Shown here: positions 35,301-47,300 of the stretch, piece by piece
Position numbering within the stretch: position 1 is the first letter of the stretch
How the letters are laid out: every line of letters begins with the position of its first letter
Assembly: GCA_000149265.1 (NCBI GenBank)
Contig: CH002950.1
Coordinates: 845,384 to 909,383, forward strand
DNA length: 64,000 bases
Direction of reading: 5' to 3'
Origin: Ciona savignyi
Taxonomy: Eukaryota > Chordata > Ascidiacea > Phlebobranchia > Cionidae
Made by a program: the position numbers and the translations under genes
Notes under the pieces: model-generated
Database searches by the model: none
Told to the model about the DNA's origin: nothing
The model's input: the letters and a program-made list of their open reading frames with translations, nothing else

Positions 35301-38300
35301 TCTTGCACCACTGATGGTGATATATGATTAAGGCGTCGCGTCGCGCCCAATTGGCACGACGTGAACTACATTTTGAAGAGCGGTTTTGCAGCGGTCATGT
35401 GAATGCAGAATGGGAAGTGCTGGTTTACAACCCACTTTCACAACATTCATTTATCTGTATAAGGTTTTGACTTGTGATCGGTTTCCACCTTACAAAATGG
35501 TAATGCATAAAAGTCAATCTAAACGAATTGCAAATCCACATACTGTATCTTATGCGAACTCACGAATAGAATTCTCATTTACTATTACGTTGAGTAAACT
35601 CTAAAATCGGTGAAAAAAAAATGGCATTTGTAACATAAACGCAGCCTCGACAGTTTGGTATTTACATTTCCAGCGAAAGTACCTATTTTACCCTAGCCTG
35701 CGGTCTAGACTCTGTAATTTTAGATGAAAATCCAACGTCCGACTTATTGTGCGAACGCCTACTATTACGCGATAAAAGAACTAGTTTCGACTTCTTGTTA
35801 TGACACGACACAAACAAGGTTAGATTCCTTTACAATGAGGTAAACACTTTAAAGTTATTATGGCGACGGCAATTTACAATCGAAACAGACGTAACGGTAA
35901 CATTTTAAAGCGATAAAACACATTTATTTTAGCGTCTTTCAACGAATTTTTTACGTTTTTCTGCTTAAATATTTTCAAATAAAAAACACTTAAAAGCATT
36001 GTACGGAATAAATGACCGACTAATAGCCTTAATTTAAGCATGTAAATTAGGAATAAACCCATGTAAACCCGTCTATTGTTTTGCTTGCAAATTAACTCAG
36101 CGTAAAAGCGCCTGTAAAACAACAGCATGATCAAAGACTAAAGAGCGGGTTTTTCGCAGTCCCCCCAAAAGGCAATCACTTTCACATTTGACAAGACAAA
36201 TGCAAGGAAAATAGATGGTGGGGTAACATGACCCGGGCGCCGTAGCTTTTTGAAGCTGTATGGCTAAATGAACCGGAACAAACGTTGCTTTTGCTCGGCT
36301 TTGTAATTCAAACACTTTCCTGGTTAAAGTAGCAACTTTGATGATGCGTGCAAGGTCGAAATGGGGGGCAAACAAAGTAAATGTTAATTGCGTCGAACAA
36401 ATGCGAGCGGTCGGCGTCGGCCCGCAATTCTAGGTTTCCAAGTTGAAAAAACGCGAGACTGTTATTACACCGGGTTACCTCCCTTCTGATGATAAATGAT
36501 AGATTCAATTAGGTTCATTTGTGGGTAAAGAGAGTACGAGAAGAATGTGGGAAAGTGGCAAACTGCTGCCAAATGTGGTATTTTCTAAACCTAAGGGGGG
36601 AAATAAAACGTCGTAGGTAAAATGCAAGACAAGGCAACGATGCAAGCTCGTTGACAGATACGGAAATACGATGGGATCAAATTGTCTAAGGACGAAGCGC
36701 AATGTACGTTTGCAGCTTGAATGCGTCCAATATGAAAGAGCCCAAAACGACGAACGACCGAAACGACAAAGTGGTCGTGACCGTTTCCCCGCGGTGGACA
36801 AATGGTTTGGGGCATGGGCGTTACGGGGTACGTCGTTTAAAGTGGTTGATGACCCCCGTCGGTAAAGTGATCCCGCATTGAGCCTAGATTGTCCGGAACC
36901 GTAGTTCCAATGGTCCAGAGAAAATTGATTGCACCGTCGCGGTTGAGTGGTTTCAGACGACGTACGATAGGAAACGAAATCGAGTAGCCGTAGATTTTTG
37001 AAAACACGCCCATGTGGACGGTGTCGAATTGGCAATAAATATTTACGGTTCGTTCAATGTGCGTAATTGCGGCCAAAAATACGGTAATAGAGCAGATGTC
37101 CTATTTAACCCGCGAAAACACATAAAGGATACCCACAAATACAACCAATAACGCGGTAACAACCTTTTCTGTGTGTTTGTAAGCCCTTACTCGTATTTTA
37201 GACGATCTATCATACAAGGAACTAAATCTGACACCTAAACACACAATGGGATATAGAATAAAGCTTCATAAGGGTTGGATTGAAAAGTGGTTTTGACAGC
37301 CGACTGTGCGTCTGCGTGAAGTGCTCGGCACTTGAACAGATGGCTCGTCATATACAACTTGCGATCAATCGTTCTTCGATGCTGGAAACTGGATATTGTA
37401 GTACCGGGCGGGCGGCAGAGAATTCCCACGGCTGCTGGCGATCGGGTTTCGCCGCCCTGGGAGCTCGATCGGCCTTGCGACCTGCTTTTCCGTGTGGTAT
37501 CGTGAGCAGCAGAATGCCGGGTGTCAGTGCCGCGGGGACACAAACAAAGGGGAATACAAAGCGAAGTTTGAAAATGTGTGGTATGGATTACGCGTCGTTT
37601 ATATTGGTGTTAAGGTCAACGTCACGGAAAAATAAACAAATTTAAAACGGAAATTTTACATTTTATCGTTTTTTTATCTACGTTTGGACGCATGGATTTA
37701 GCCAAGATAATAAGTAACATGTATTGAAAATCGCTATAGACAGCATCAATCGTGAAAAATGGAACAGTTCCAAAACCGACGAGCAAATTAAAATCCCCCA
37801 AACTTTATTACTATTCATCAACTCTTTTGGTAGTGATTTATTTTCACCACTATTTCAATAAAGTTTTTGTAACGACCATACAAAATAAGCACCAATGGTT
37901 GGTTGGGTTAGGCAAGCAGAAAGGAAACACGAAACGATATGAATAAGAAAACAAAAATGTTACACTAAGTGTTAAAAACAATGGGGAAAATCTAGTGCCG
38001 TAAGTACGTCTATTTTTTATGCAAACTTTGCCGGTGTCATGTCACATCCAACTTCAAAAATATTAAAAATCCAAGGAAAAAATCAAATTGCGATCGTCAT
38101 ACAGGTTGTCGCTTCGGCAACTTCGCAGGGTTAAGTTTCTAATAGGAAACTGCATCATTTATAACCAGAACTCACAGACACGCGCATCATTTAACGAGAA
38201 AGCACACAAACGACCTTAAACAAATTTAAATTACAAGAGACAACAGCACAAAGACGTGAATTTTAACGGGTTAAATATTTATCAACATGATAGACATTAT

Positions 38301-41300
38301 TTACGTAATAGAAACAAATACGGCGTATGGGTTTGTCGTAGCTAGTTACGCCCAATAGACAGACCGTAGAAAGGTTGGTAGAATTGTATCTACATTATTC
38401 AACCTGTTTTTACCAGTCTGTACTGGTTAACAACGCCGCTGTGTCAACACGAGTACAACGGCACACGACGGGACAACAGAAGTTGTCGTTTTTAGACCTT
38501 TTTGTGGCACTAAAACAGCTGGTTATCCGACATCAGTTCCGGTTTGTTTAACAAAATCTTTAAATGGTCAGTAACCTGTAAGATAACCCGGCTGAATGGA
38601 ATTGAAAGTTAGGGGGACACGAAACTTTACCTACAGCTGTTTAAACAGGCTCCCGTTAGTTTAGGGGGGAGCGACGATGTAATCTTAATCTACAGGAAAC
38701 GGCGACCTGTAATAAGGCTAATTATTATCCGAAACTGGTAACTTACACAGCTAGTGCTATCTGGATATGGGAGCGCTACTTCAGTTCAACCATAAAGAGC
38801 ACAGAAATAAAAACAGACGGAAGAGTCGAATTTGAAACTATTTTAAATGGTAAAATAAATATGTACGTTATAGAGGTAATGGTAAAGTGATAAATATCTT
38901 AATCTTTATTTAAATGTACAGTTAATATAGAACCTCAATGACAAGTTAGCGCTTGTGGTTATACTGACATTTTTACCATAATCCGTAACACGAAAGACCA
39001 ACTGTACAGTTCAATTGCTAAATGCGACCGACAAATCGGACTCGACCAAAAACACGCGTGGATCCGTCGAGTACGGCTTCGAAACTCGTGCTGGTAAAAA
39101 ATCTTGTGAGCGGAAACCATTGTTTTCAATATAAGTACGCTTGCTGAATGTGTAAGCCACGGTTGGAGAACCAGTTATGCATTCACTGGACCATGAAAAA
39201 TTAATGTTTGGCGTTGGTCGCTTGGCTAGAGCCATTAGAAAAACATGCCACATAATCAAAACAACACGTTATCCGAATTAGGGTTAGGTTCAAATGACCA
39301 GGAAAACACGCAGCCTTTTTGCATACTGTCCGGGTATAACGAGCCATATAACAACTAAGTGTACACGATTCTGGAATCAATCGTAGCGGGCATGGGGCAT
39401 TTCTTTGTTCTGTGATGTATACAATACTAATCATGACCTACTGTGTACTTAAACCGACAAATTACAGAGTTGATAACAAATAAATGATGTGTCTATTTCG
39501 ATCTTGATCACGTCATTGGTGTATCGTTATGTAGATGTATTGAATACCTGCTGCTATATGTTTTAAATAATGTCGAAACTTAAAACAGGAAACGGGTTTT
39601 AAAATTCAAATTGTTTTTGAAATAACAGTTTCACTTAAACATTTTGGATCACAAATAAACGGGAGGTCTAAAAAAAAATTGCTTATCTGAACCCAGATTT
39701 TCCAGGATTTGTACACAGTAAAATAACCTCCCGTCTGTTTATCTGCGCGATATCAAAAAGGAATTGATAACGCCTTGGCTCGGCTAAACAGTCGATGGAT
39801 ATTTCCGACCAGTGTTAAGGCTTCGCGACTGAAGAATGTCGACACGAGAGGTCAAATTAGGTTGAGTGGGTGCGGGTTGTAACCGGATAGCTACTTCCTG
39901 GGGGTTTAGGATTCCGAGTATGATCGCCCGTACAAGGTTTGTTTGCCAAGCGGTTTATCGTTGCGTCACAGCGCAAACAATGTGACATCACAAAGTACAC
40001 ATTAATCGGCGGGGAAAATCGAAGATCACGAATCACGAGCGCAACTGCTGGTTATCAATGGATAGCCTGCTTCGCCGGTTTCGGGCAAATAAATGAGATA
40101 AGGCTCAAATGTGAATTTACACATTCCAAAAAAGATAACTGTCCATCAAAAAATTTAAAACGCGTTTAATAAAGACAATGGTTTTTCGACTATTACAACC
40201 ACGTAACTTTTGGGCCGAATAGAAAATTGAGATTACATACTTTATTTTTCCACAAACTTACATTTCTGTAGTTAAGATACAGCACACGTTTTTTTATTAT
40301 TTCTAAAATTTATACAGTTTGACAGTGCCACGGCGCACTGCACTATTTAAGGACCATTTCCCTTGGACTATGCTATCTTAATTCATAGACGTGTATGGAT
40401 AGCTATCCGAGGCCAGTCCCTGTTCGAGTATAATTGGACTGAAGTCGCCGAGCATGTTTACTAAGGCTGATATAATCTACAGCATCAAACATCCGTCCCA
40501 GTGTTTCCGATGTTTTTTAATCGTAAAGTAGAGAAGGTTCGCAAAAATGAAACTTAAATTCGCATTGCTAACCTTAGTGATGAGGAAACACTGTTTTTTT
40601 AGTGAGGAAACACTAGTAAGAGTTCCAATCAGTTTGGCAAATAGAGTTCATATGAAGTCCATGATTGTGATGTAACAATGAAACTAATATGACGCCATAC
40701 TGATGATTACGAATAGGTAATTCGTAGCGCGGAAACGACTATAACACGCCTCTGTGGAATTTAATATACGCCTGGAACTCAACAATGCTCCAACGGAACA
40801 AACAGAATCGGTTTGGAACATGAATATGACGGTAAAACGCACTTGGAAAGTATAAAGTTTTTTTGGTCTTTTATGATTTACATTTACGAGCACAGCATTT
40901 ACAAATGTGCATGACACGTAATATTTAGACCAGTGGTTCTTAAACTTGTTGGAGGTACGGAACCCCGCAAATTTTATGCGGGCATTCACCGAACCCTTCG
41001 TTGAAATTTAAAATATATCTGTTAAAAAGTTGAGCCTAAAGTGAACTTTTTTTAATTTAAAATATATCTGTTAAAAACTTGAGCCTAAAGTGAACTTATT
41101 TTAATTTAAAATATATCTGTTAAAAACTTGAGCCTAAAGTGGAGTTCGATTGAACCCAGTTCAAGAACCACTGATTTAGACAGTATGATGGTCAGTGCCT
41201 TTGAATCAGTCACTCTTTTGAAGGTTGGCTGCAGTGTTTGATCATGTCTTTCATTTTTTTATGTAACGATTTATAGCAGTGTTTTCCAAACGAGAGAGAT

Positions 41301-44300
41301 TTCTAGTTTTTATTTCTAGATAAAATTATAAATTAAATTGTTAATGTTTTTATCCATTTTTTCTTGTCCCGTGGAGGAACGAAAAGTTCCAATATTAAAA
41401 ACGAAAGAATGTTGCAAAAAATATTGGAAAACACTGTTTAAAGCAACCTTAATAAATAGTTCTATTTAATGATATATTGCACACTAACCTATGACTTGCA
41501 GGGAAAATCCCTTTTCCTGTGGTGTGCACCGTTTGCCCAGGGGGTGACTGAGAGCGCAGCAAGTGTAGACGCCGTCGTTGGCCTTGAGAACTGCAGATGC
41601 AATGATGAGTCGGCGGTTTCTGATTTCCACCCCGGTCGGTGCAGTGTTCAGCACGGCCCCGTTTACCAGCCATGATATATTGGAGGGCCTAAACACAGGT
41701 AAGTGTGAATATAAGTAAACGAAAAACTTATGTATAGAAAGTTAAAAAAATACAAAATTATTAGGCGCAAATGAAGACGCTCTGCGAATACGATGAAACC
41801 TCAAGTACGATCACTTATTTCGATACAGCTCATTGGACTACTTAAACAAATACGAAATTAAACCAGTTCGGGATGGTTAAACGTGTCAATCTGATGGAAG
41901 ATAAAACAAAGTCGTCGAATTATCGTGCGCCGGTAAACTTTGAGTATATCTTCAGGTCACAAGTCAAATATCGTAATCAGCTTAGTTGAGACTATAGCGT
42001 AGCTGGGCAGAAGTGCGGTTTTATTTTCGCCTGCTCCGAACCGATTATGCGCAATCCTGCGAATTCGAGACGCGGCCAAACAAAGTTTATCAGCACATTA
42101 TAACTCCGTCAACCCGCGGACATAAACAAATATTTCTCGAGTAGCTAGTATTAAGGTATTTTAACTTTTTGGATTACTTTATAGTTGCAAACGTAGGTGG
42201 TTAAAGTGCTTAAAATGAGTTTTACCATATTCAATACATAAATTAACTTATTTCGGTTTTAAAATGGAATGTTAAAATATCTTGCAACACACTTAGGAAA
42301 CCGTCTTGGGTGGAACTGGGACCTTGTTTAACAAACTTGCTGTTGATTTGTATTTAAAGCACAAATCAACCTGGGTATAACATACAAATAAATACGGGGG
42401 GGGGGGGTTATGTGCTATGCAAATGTCCATATATAGGCTACAAGCTTTGGTGTAAATACTTTTTAAAGGAGAAAGCCAAATATTATCAAGTACAGCATAC
42501 TAGGGCTGCGGTTCCCCGTTTAGGCGGCAACGAAATATTCTGCTTCAACATACTTTTCAATTAGAACTGTTGGAATGATAAAAACGGCATGTGCTGCTAA
42601 AGAAATAAAGGAATAGTATAATGTTATTTTAAAATAAACATGCTTATTTACACAGTTCTTACTTTGGGTTGCCGTTTATGCTGCATCTCAGCACAACTCG
42701 TACCCCGGGTAGCACATCGGTCTTCAAACGCGGGGAGCGAAGGTCAACAGATTCAGCTTCGACCCCTGTAAACAAGTCGGTGCGTTTTGTGAGAGGTCGA
42801 ATGTTTGGGTTGCCCACACAGCTACTGGGCGCCGAATTATGCTCGAGCGCTTATGATTTTCGAAGTGCGGTTTTTCAGCATGGTGTGTTTTTTACGTGTA
42901 CACGTACACCGCGTAGTACCACGGTTGCGCTACAGTGGCCAATTTTTTTGTGTATGATTTTAACACAGAAAAATATGGCCTAACAAAATCACGATAAGTG
43001 TAAAAACATTACATATTTACTAGAAGTGTCAAAAAACTATTGCCAGCACATATATATATATATATTGCAACATGACGGTGAGCACAATGCGAGGACGATT
43101 GCCCGTGTCATATTCCTTTCCCGTGGGTAAAACATAAATCTATTATCCTGATATATGCATCAACAAACAACACGCGCGCGGTTTACTTAGACGGAGTGAC
43201 ATTTACAGTTGAAAATCTTTATCGAGTAACCGACCCTGGCAAAGTGGGCATGCGGTAATTCAATATAGCAGGAGACGCTTTGGTTAGGTGGTTTGAAACT
43301 GTGTAAATACGAGGAGACTTTGAGGTGAGGGGGGCAGCAATTCTGGCGGTGAGCTAAGTGGGTGAACGCTAGATAAATAGGTGGAAGGTAGGTATAGGAT
43401 ATTTTACAGAGCCTCCTAGGACCAGTATTCACATATTCGCGCGTCTGCGTGGGTGACGTGGATAACCTTGCCCAGAGAGTGTTTATATTAGGCTAATTCA
43501 ATCAACTGTTTGCCAACCTATGTATAGAGCGGTTTCAGGACTGCAATGGCTTATACCTTCTTTGTCGGTGCCTCATCGGGATATAACTTGGCAGCAGACA
43601 TGCTGTCGTGCCTTAATCTTCAAAGGCAGCTCTGGCTCGGCAGCTAATCTTATCAACGAACTTATGCGCAGTGGAATGACTGACTGGTACCAAACCCAAC
43701 CTGAAGTATATATACATACAACCGGAGAGCTTGTATTAATAAACTTGAAACTTAAAATGATTACTGCGGCGCTGACTTTAAATAAATGTAAAATTTTCAA
43801 ATGTGCACCCATTCACAAACCTAAGGCCTGGCCTGTGTTTAAAAAAGATTTTCTATTATAAAAAAATACACAAAGAAAATCGTCGGATTAATTTTGGCCC
43901 CTTTCAAATGCGCGCCGCCCTTTGAGTTTGAAATACGCTGTTTGAATTTGAACCTTGTGTTTTGAACTACCAAATGTAAAATAAACACGATTTTCAAGCT
44001 TATTTATATTAGGCAATATATTAGCTTAATAATATCGCCAGGTGAGAACGTATCGCCTTAACACTTCCCCCAGCAAATACATTAATTTATTGTTTCTAGT
44101 ACCATGTAGACATGGAATGCGGACATTGAAGTGTATAGTGTGATATATTCAGAAATTGTGTGCCACAAACGCCAAAACACTTCGTTTTATCTAAAACGTG
44201 GAGAAGTTAAGTTGCAGTCGGTATATTCCATTATGTGCGTCGTTTCAATGGCCTATACATAATTTGTCATAATTAGGCTTGGGTATATGGCAATAGCCGG

Positions 44301-47300
44301 GTCATTTATAGTAATTTAGCCTTAACGTCGATAGGTAAGGTAAAATGGAATTGCAAACAATGCGATATTGTTCAAAAACAATGTTGCTCGTTAGCACGAT
44401 TTTCACACCTGAAATGCTTACTAGTTAAGTGCTTGAAAGCTTTTCGAGAGCGAAGCGTAATTGTAAAGATAAGATCTGCATAATGAAGCGCACTATCTAA
44501 ATTACCTGTTTACCGTCACTGGATAACAGGTTAATCTTATGCGATCTTTATCAAGTGGCCATATATGTCCCTGGTTGGGTAAATTTACCAAAATCACGTT
44601 CAATCTGATGAATCCCTTTAGCCTGTGTGTTTTCTCAAATGGCAATTGCAAATTTACGGACAATAACTTTTTAAGGATGAAATCATCTATGTAAGTTTCA
44701 TATTTTCTCAGCTGAAAGCTTCCACTAATGGAAAGGTAATTGCGTTGCAGTCAGACAAGAGAATAGGTGCAATTTTATTCATATATATAATTAATTTCTT
44801 AAATGTAAATATACCACAATTGTATATACCAATAAAGGTAGGAAACCTATTGCAACCCCCAGACATAAGTACTGAGATAAGAGTTATCTATTGCTCCCAA
44901 CGACTGCTTTATGTACGTTATCGAGGATCGTGGTAGTCCGTTTTCGGAAAATGATTTGTTATTGTTTTCGTACGAAAAATGTCTTGCTCTCCCTCCTCCC
45001 AAGGACTGGTAAATTAGAGACTGGTGGTTAGATAACGAACTATTAAAGTGTGCTCTTTTTTTCAATACCCGAGTCTCAATATACCAGAAATCGCGTTTTA
45101 ACTTGTTTAATTATAACATGACGGTTCTAGTGAAGCAATATTCTAGAGTTGCTTTTAGTTAAATGTACGTTTATACTTAGTGTGTAATTTCAACATATCA
45201 GAAATCGCTTGTTTTAACTTGCTTAATCATAATATGAAGGTTCTAGTGAAGCAATATTCTAAAGTTGCTTTCAGTTAAATGTACGTTTATACTTAGTGTG
45301 TGGCCTTGAGTTTCGATTTTAATATTAAAGTTCAAAGTATACACATTTGCTGCAACAAGCGACGACTTGTCTTTACGTAGCGTCATACAAATGATCAAAC
45401 ACGGGATTGGTTAGGTATGACAACAGATGCAATCGGACTAGGCCACTATTTGTGTAACTATAGTGTTGGCTTGGTGTTTTGACCTACGTCGTTAACTACA
45501 GTGGTTGGTTGGAAATAAGGCTGGGATGTTGAATGTAGAAGTCTATGAATCATTTTCTAATCTGTTATGGACGAATTCGAACGCCTTTGAGCTTGGTTAA
45601 GCTATAGCTTCCTTTTTACCAATTTTTATTAAATTTTGTTTGGTAATTTCAATGCCTCACCAAATTTTTCAAAGCTGAGAGGATTAAATGAAAAGTTGGC
45701 TGAATTGTTGGCAAGTGGCCCTTGTCAACGGCGCCAAAGTTGTGGGGTCTACTTAGGAAAGCAGTGACGCACCAGATAAGAGGCAACTGATTTACTGCGG
45801 TTACAATGGTCCCGCTTATCCTTTCTTACCTTCCATAATTAACCGACCACTTGGACAAGAGAATACGTTCGGGAAACGCAGAAACTAACGAATTTGCGTA
45901 GCACAAGTGTGTTTGTAAGGTTTTGTTATTGCTACGAACGGTTAAACTGTATAAAATATCTTATTGGTAAATTGATCTTTAAATTTCAAATAAACGTTCT
46001 GGTGATCTGAAATTGCTTCTGTTGATTTTATAATAGTCGTTTAAATAGCATAAACTAATAATGATACCAAATAAACCGTTAAATGCATCCTGATCTTGTT
46101 TTTGACTTCACACCTTTACACTTTTCAATTTACCTCTCTAATCTGCTCTAAACCTTAAAAACAAATTTTTAAAAAGTTCAAATTATTTTATCGCATGATT
46201 AAAATCTCAATGGTTATTTAATGACTTCCTGAACAAGGCCATGGCTTCCTGTCATTTAGGTTTACCATCATGCATGATTAGCATGAATTATCATTTATAA
46301 TTCATATGCATTTGGCATGCTTTTACATTGTTTTTCTTGATAAAATGTGGCCTTGATATATCAAGAAACAATGGTACATAGAACTTGAATTTAATTTCAG
46401 TAGTTTGGAAACTAAGACCAAAAACAAGAAGTTTTGTAAGAGATTAGTCAATAACCCCAAGGTGCACTTTTAGGTTTAAAAAAATTTATCTCTTCTCATT
46501 ACTTGCATTTAAGGTTAAGTAACCAGATTTAATCTAGCTGGAGCACTGTAAGGAAAAAAGTCTGCAGTTTTAAATCAGACTGCCTAAAACTGATATCTGA
46601 TAATATGGCATCTGCAAAGGTGCACCCTGCACCTTGCTGACTCCATTTCAATCACTACATCTTAAACTTTAAACTAAACAGAAGTACAGCTTTATAACGT
46701 ATTGGAACACGGTCGTAAATTTATTATTTTTAAGCAAACTTGTATTGTCAGCATGGTTAGGTACCGGTATCTAAATGCATATGTTGAATTATGGTAGAAA
46801 TGTATGAAATATGTTCAGTAGAATTTTAAAACACTTTGAGAATGAAATTTCCATCCATGGTCTAACATTATTCATATGTTATCATACATTAATATTTAGT
46901 GTCCAACTTACATTTTATATTGAATTTGGCTGATGGAACAGAAATCATTTCAACGCGACTGTTGTTTTTAAGAGTTGCAACGCACTGGAATTCACCACTA
47001 TCAAAATCTTTGTCAATTGGTTCAAAATGAAGATTATTTCCTCTTTGGAATCTGTGTAATCGTAAATTACCGGTTGCATTCAAAATAGACAAAATTATCA
47101 ACTTACACAAACACACACATTATCAACTATATAGTTTTGATATTATAGTACTGGTAGGAAGACTATCCTATCCTTATTAGATTTCACAAAATCAAAGTTT
47201 ACCATACAGCCCGACTAGTTATCTTACATGGTAGAATATGAAACTGCCAGCTAAGAGATTATTTGATCAAATGGAAGCATTAGCTAGCCAGTTTTCACCT

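Larger units (their letters stand above)
33997..41488. other. Large PTK7 intron (7.5 kb)
   Basis: No exon of PTK7 is missing between the Ig2 and Ig3 exons, so this is intron. Apart from a hAT MITE at 40931-41173 it shows few recognisable repeats, and locally higher GC around 36.2-37.6 kb. A large, repeat-poor intron in an otherwise compact gene is where intronic enhancers would be expected, but no specific site can be supported. Confidence 0.5.
42766..46911. other. PTK7 intron (4.1 kb)
   Basis: Intron between the first and second Ig domains. It holds a TA microsatellite near 43050-43065, a two-copy 114-bp tandem repeat (45075-45301) and an AT-rich palindrome cluster (46265-46375). An open frame at 43520-43861 on the plus strand has no family resemblance and is not called. 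Confidence 0.5.

Noticed and set aside
37280-37645. 121-codon plus-strand ORF in the 7.5-kb PTK7 intron
   Set aside because: No family resemblance; likely a chance frame in a locally GC-richer stretch.
42397-42410. Poly-G run as a regulatory G-quadruplex
   Set aside because: A single homopolymer run with no further G tracts nearby; more likely a mononucleotide repeat or a sequencing-prone site.
43520-43861. 113-codon plus-strand ORF in a PTK7 intron
   Set aside because: No recognisable domain, no splice or promoter context, and composition typical of chance frames.
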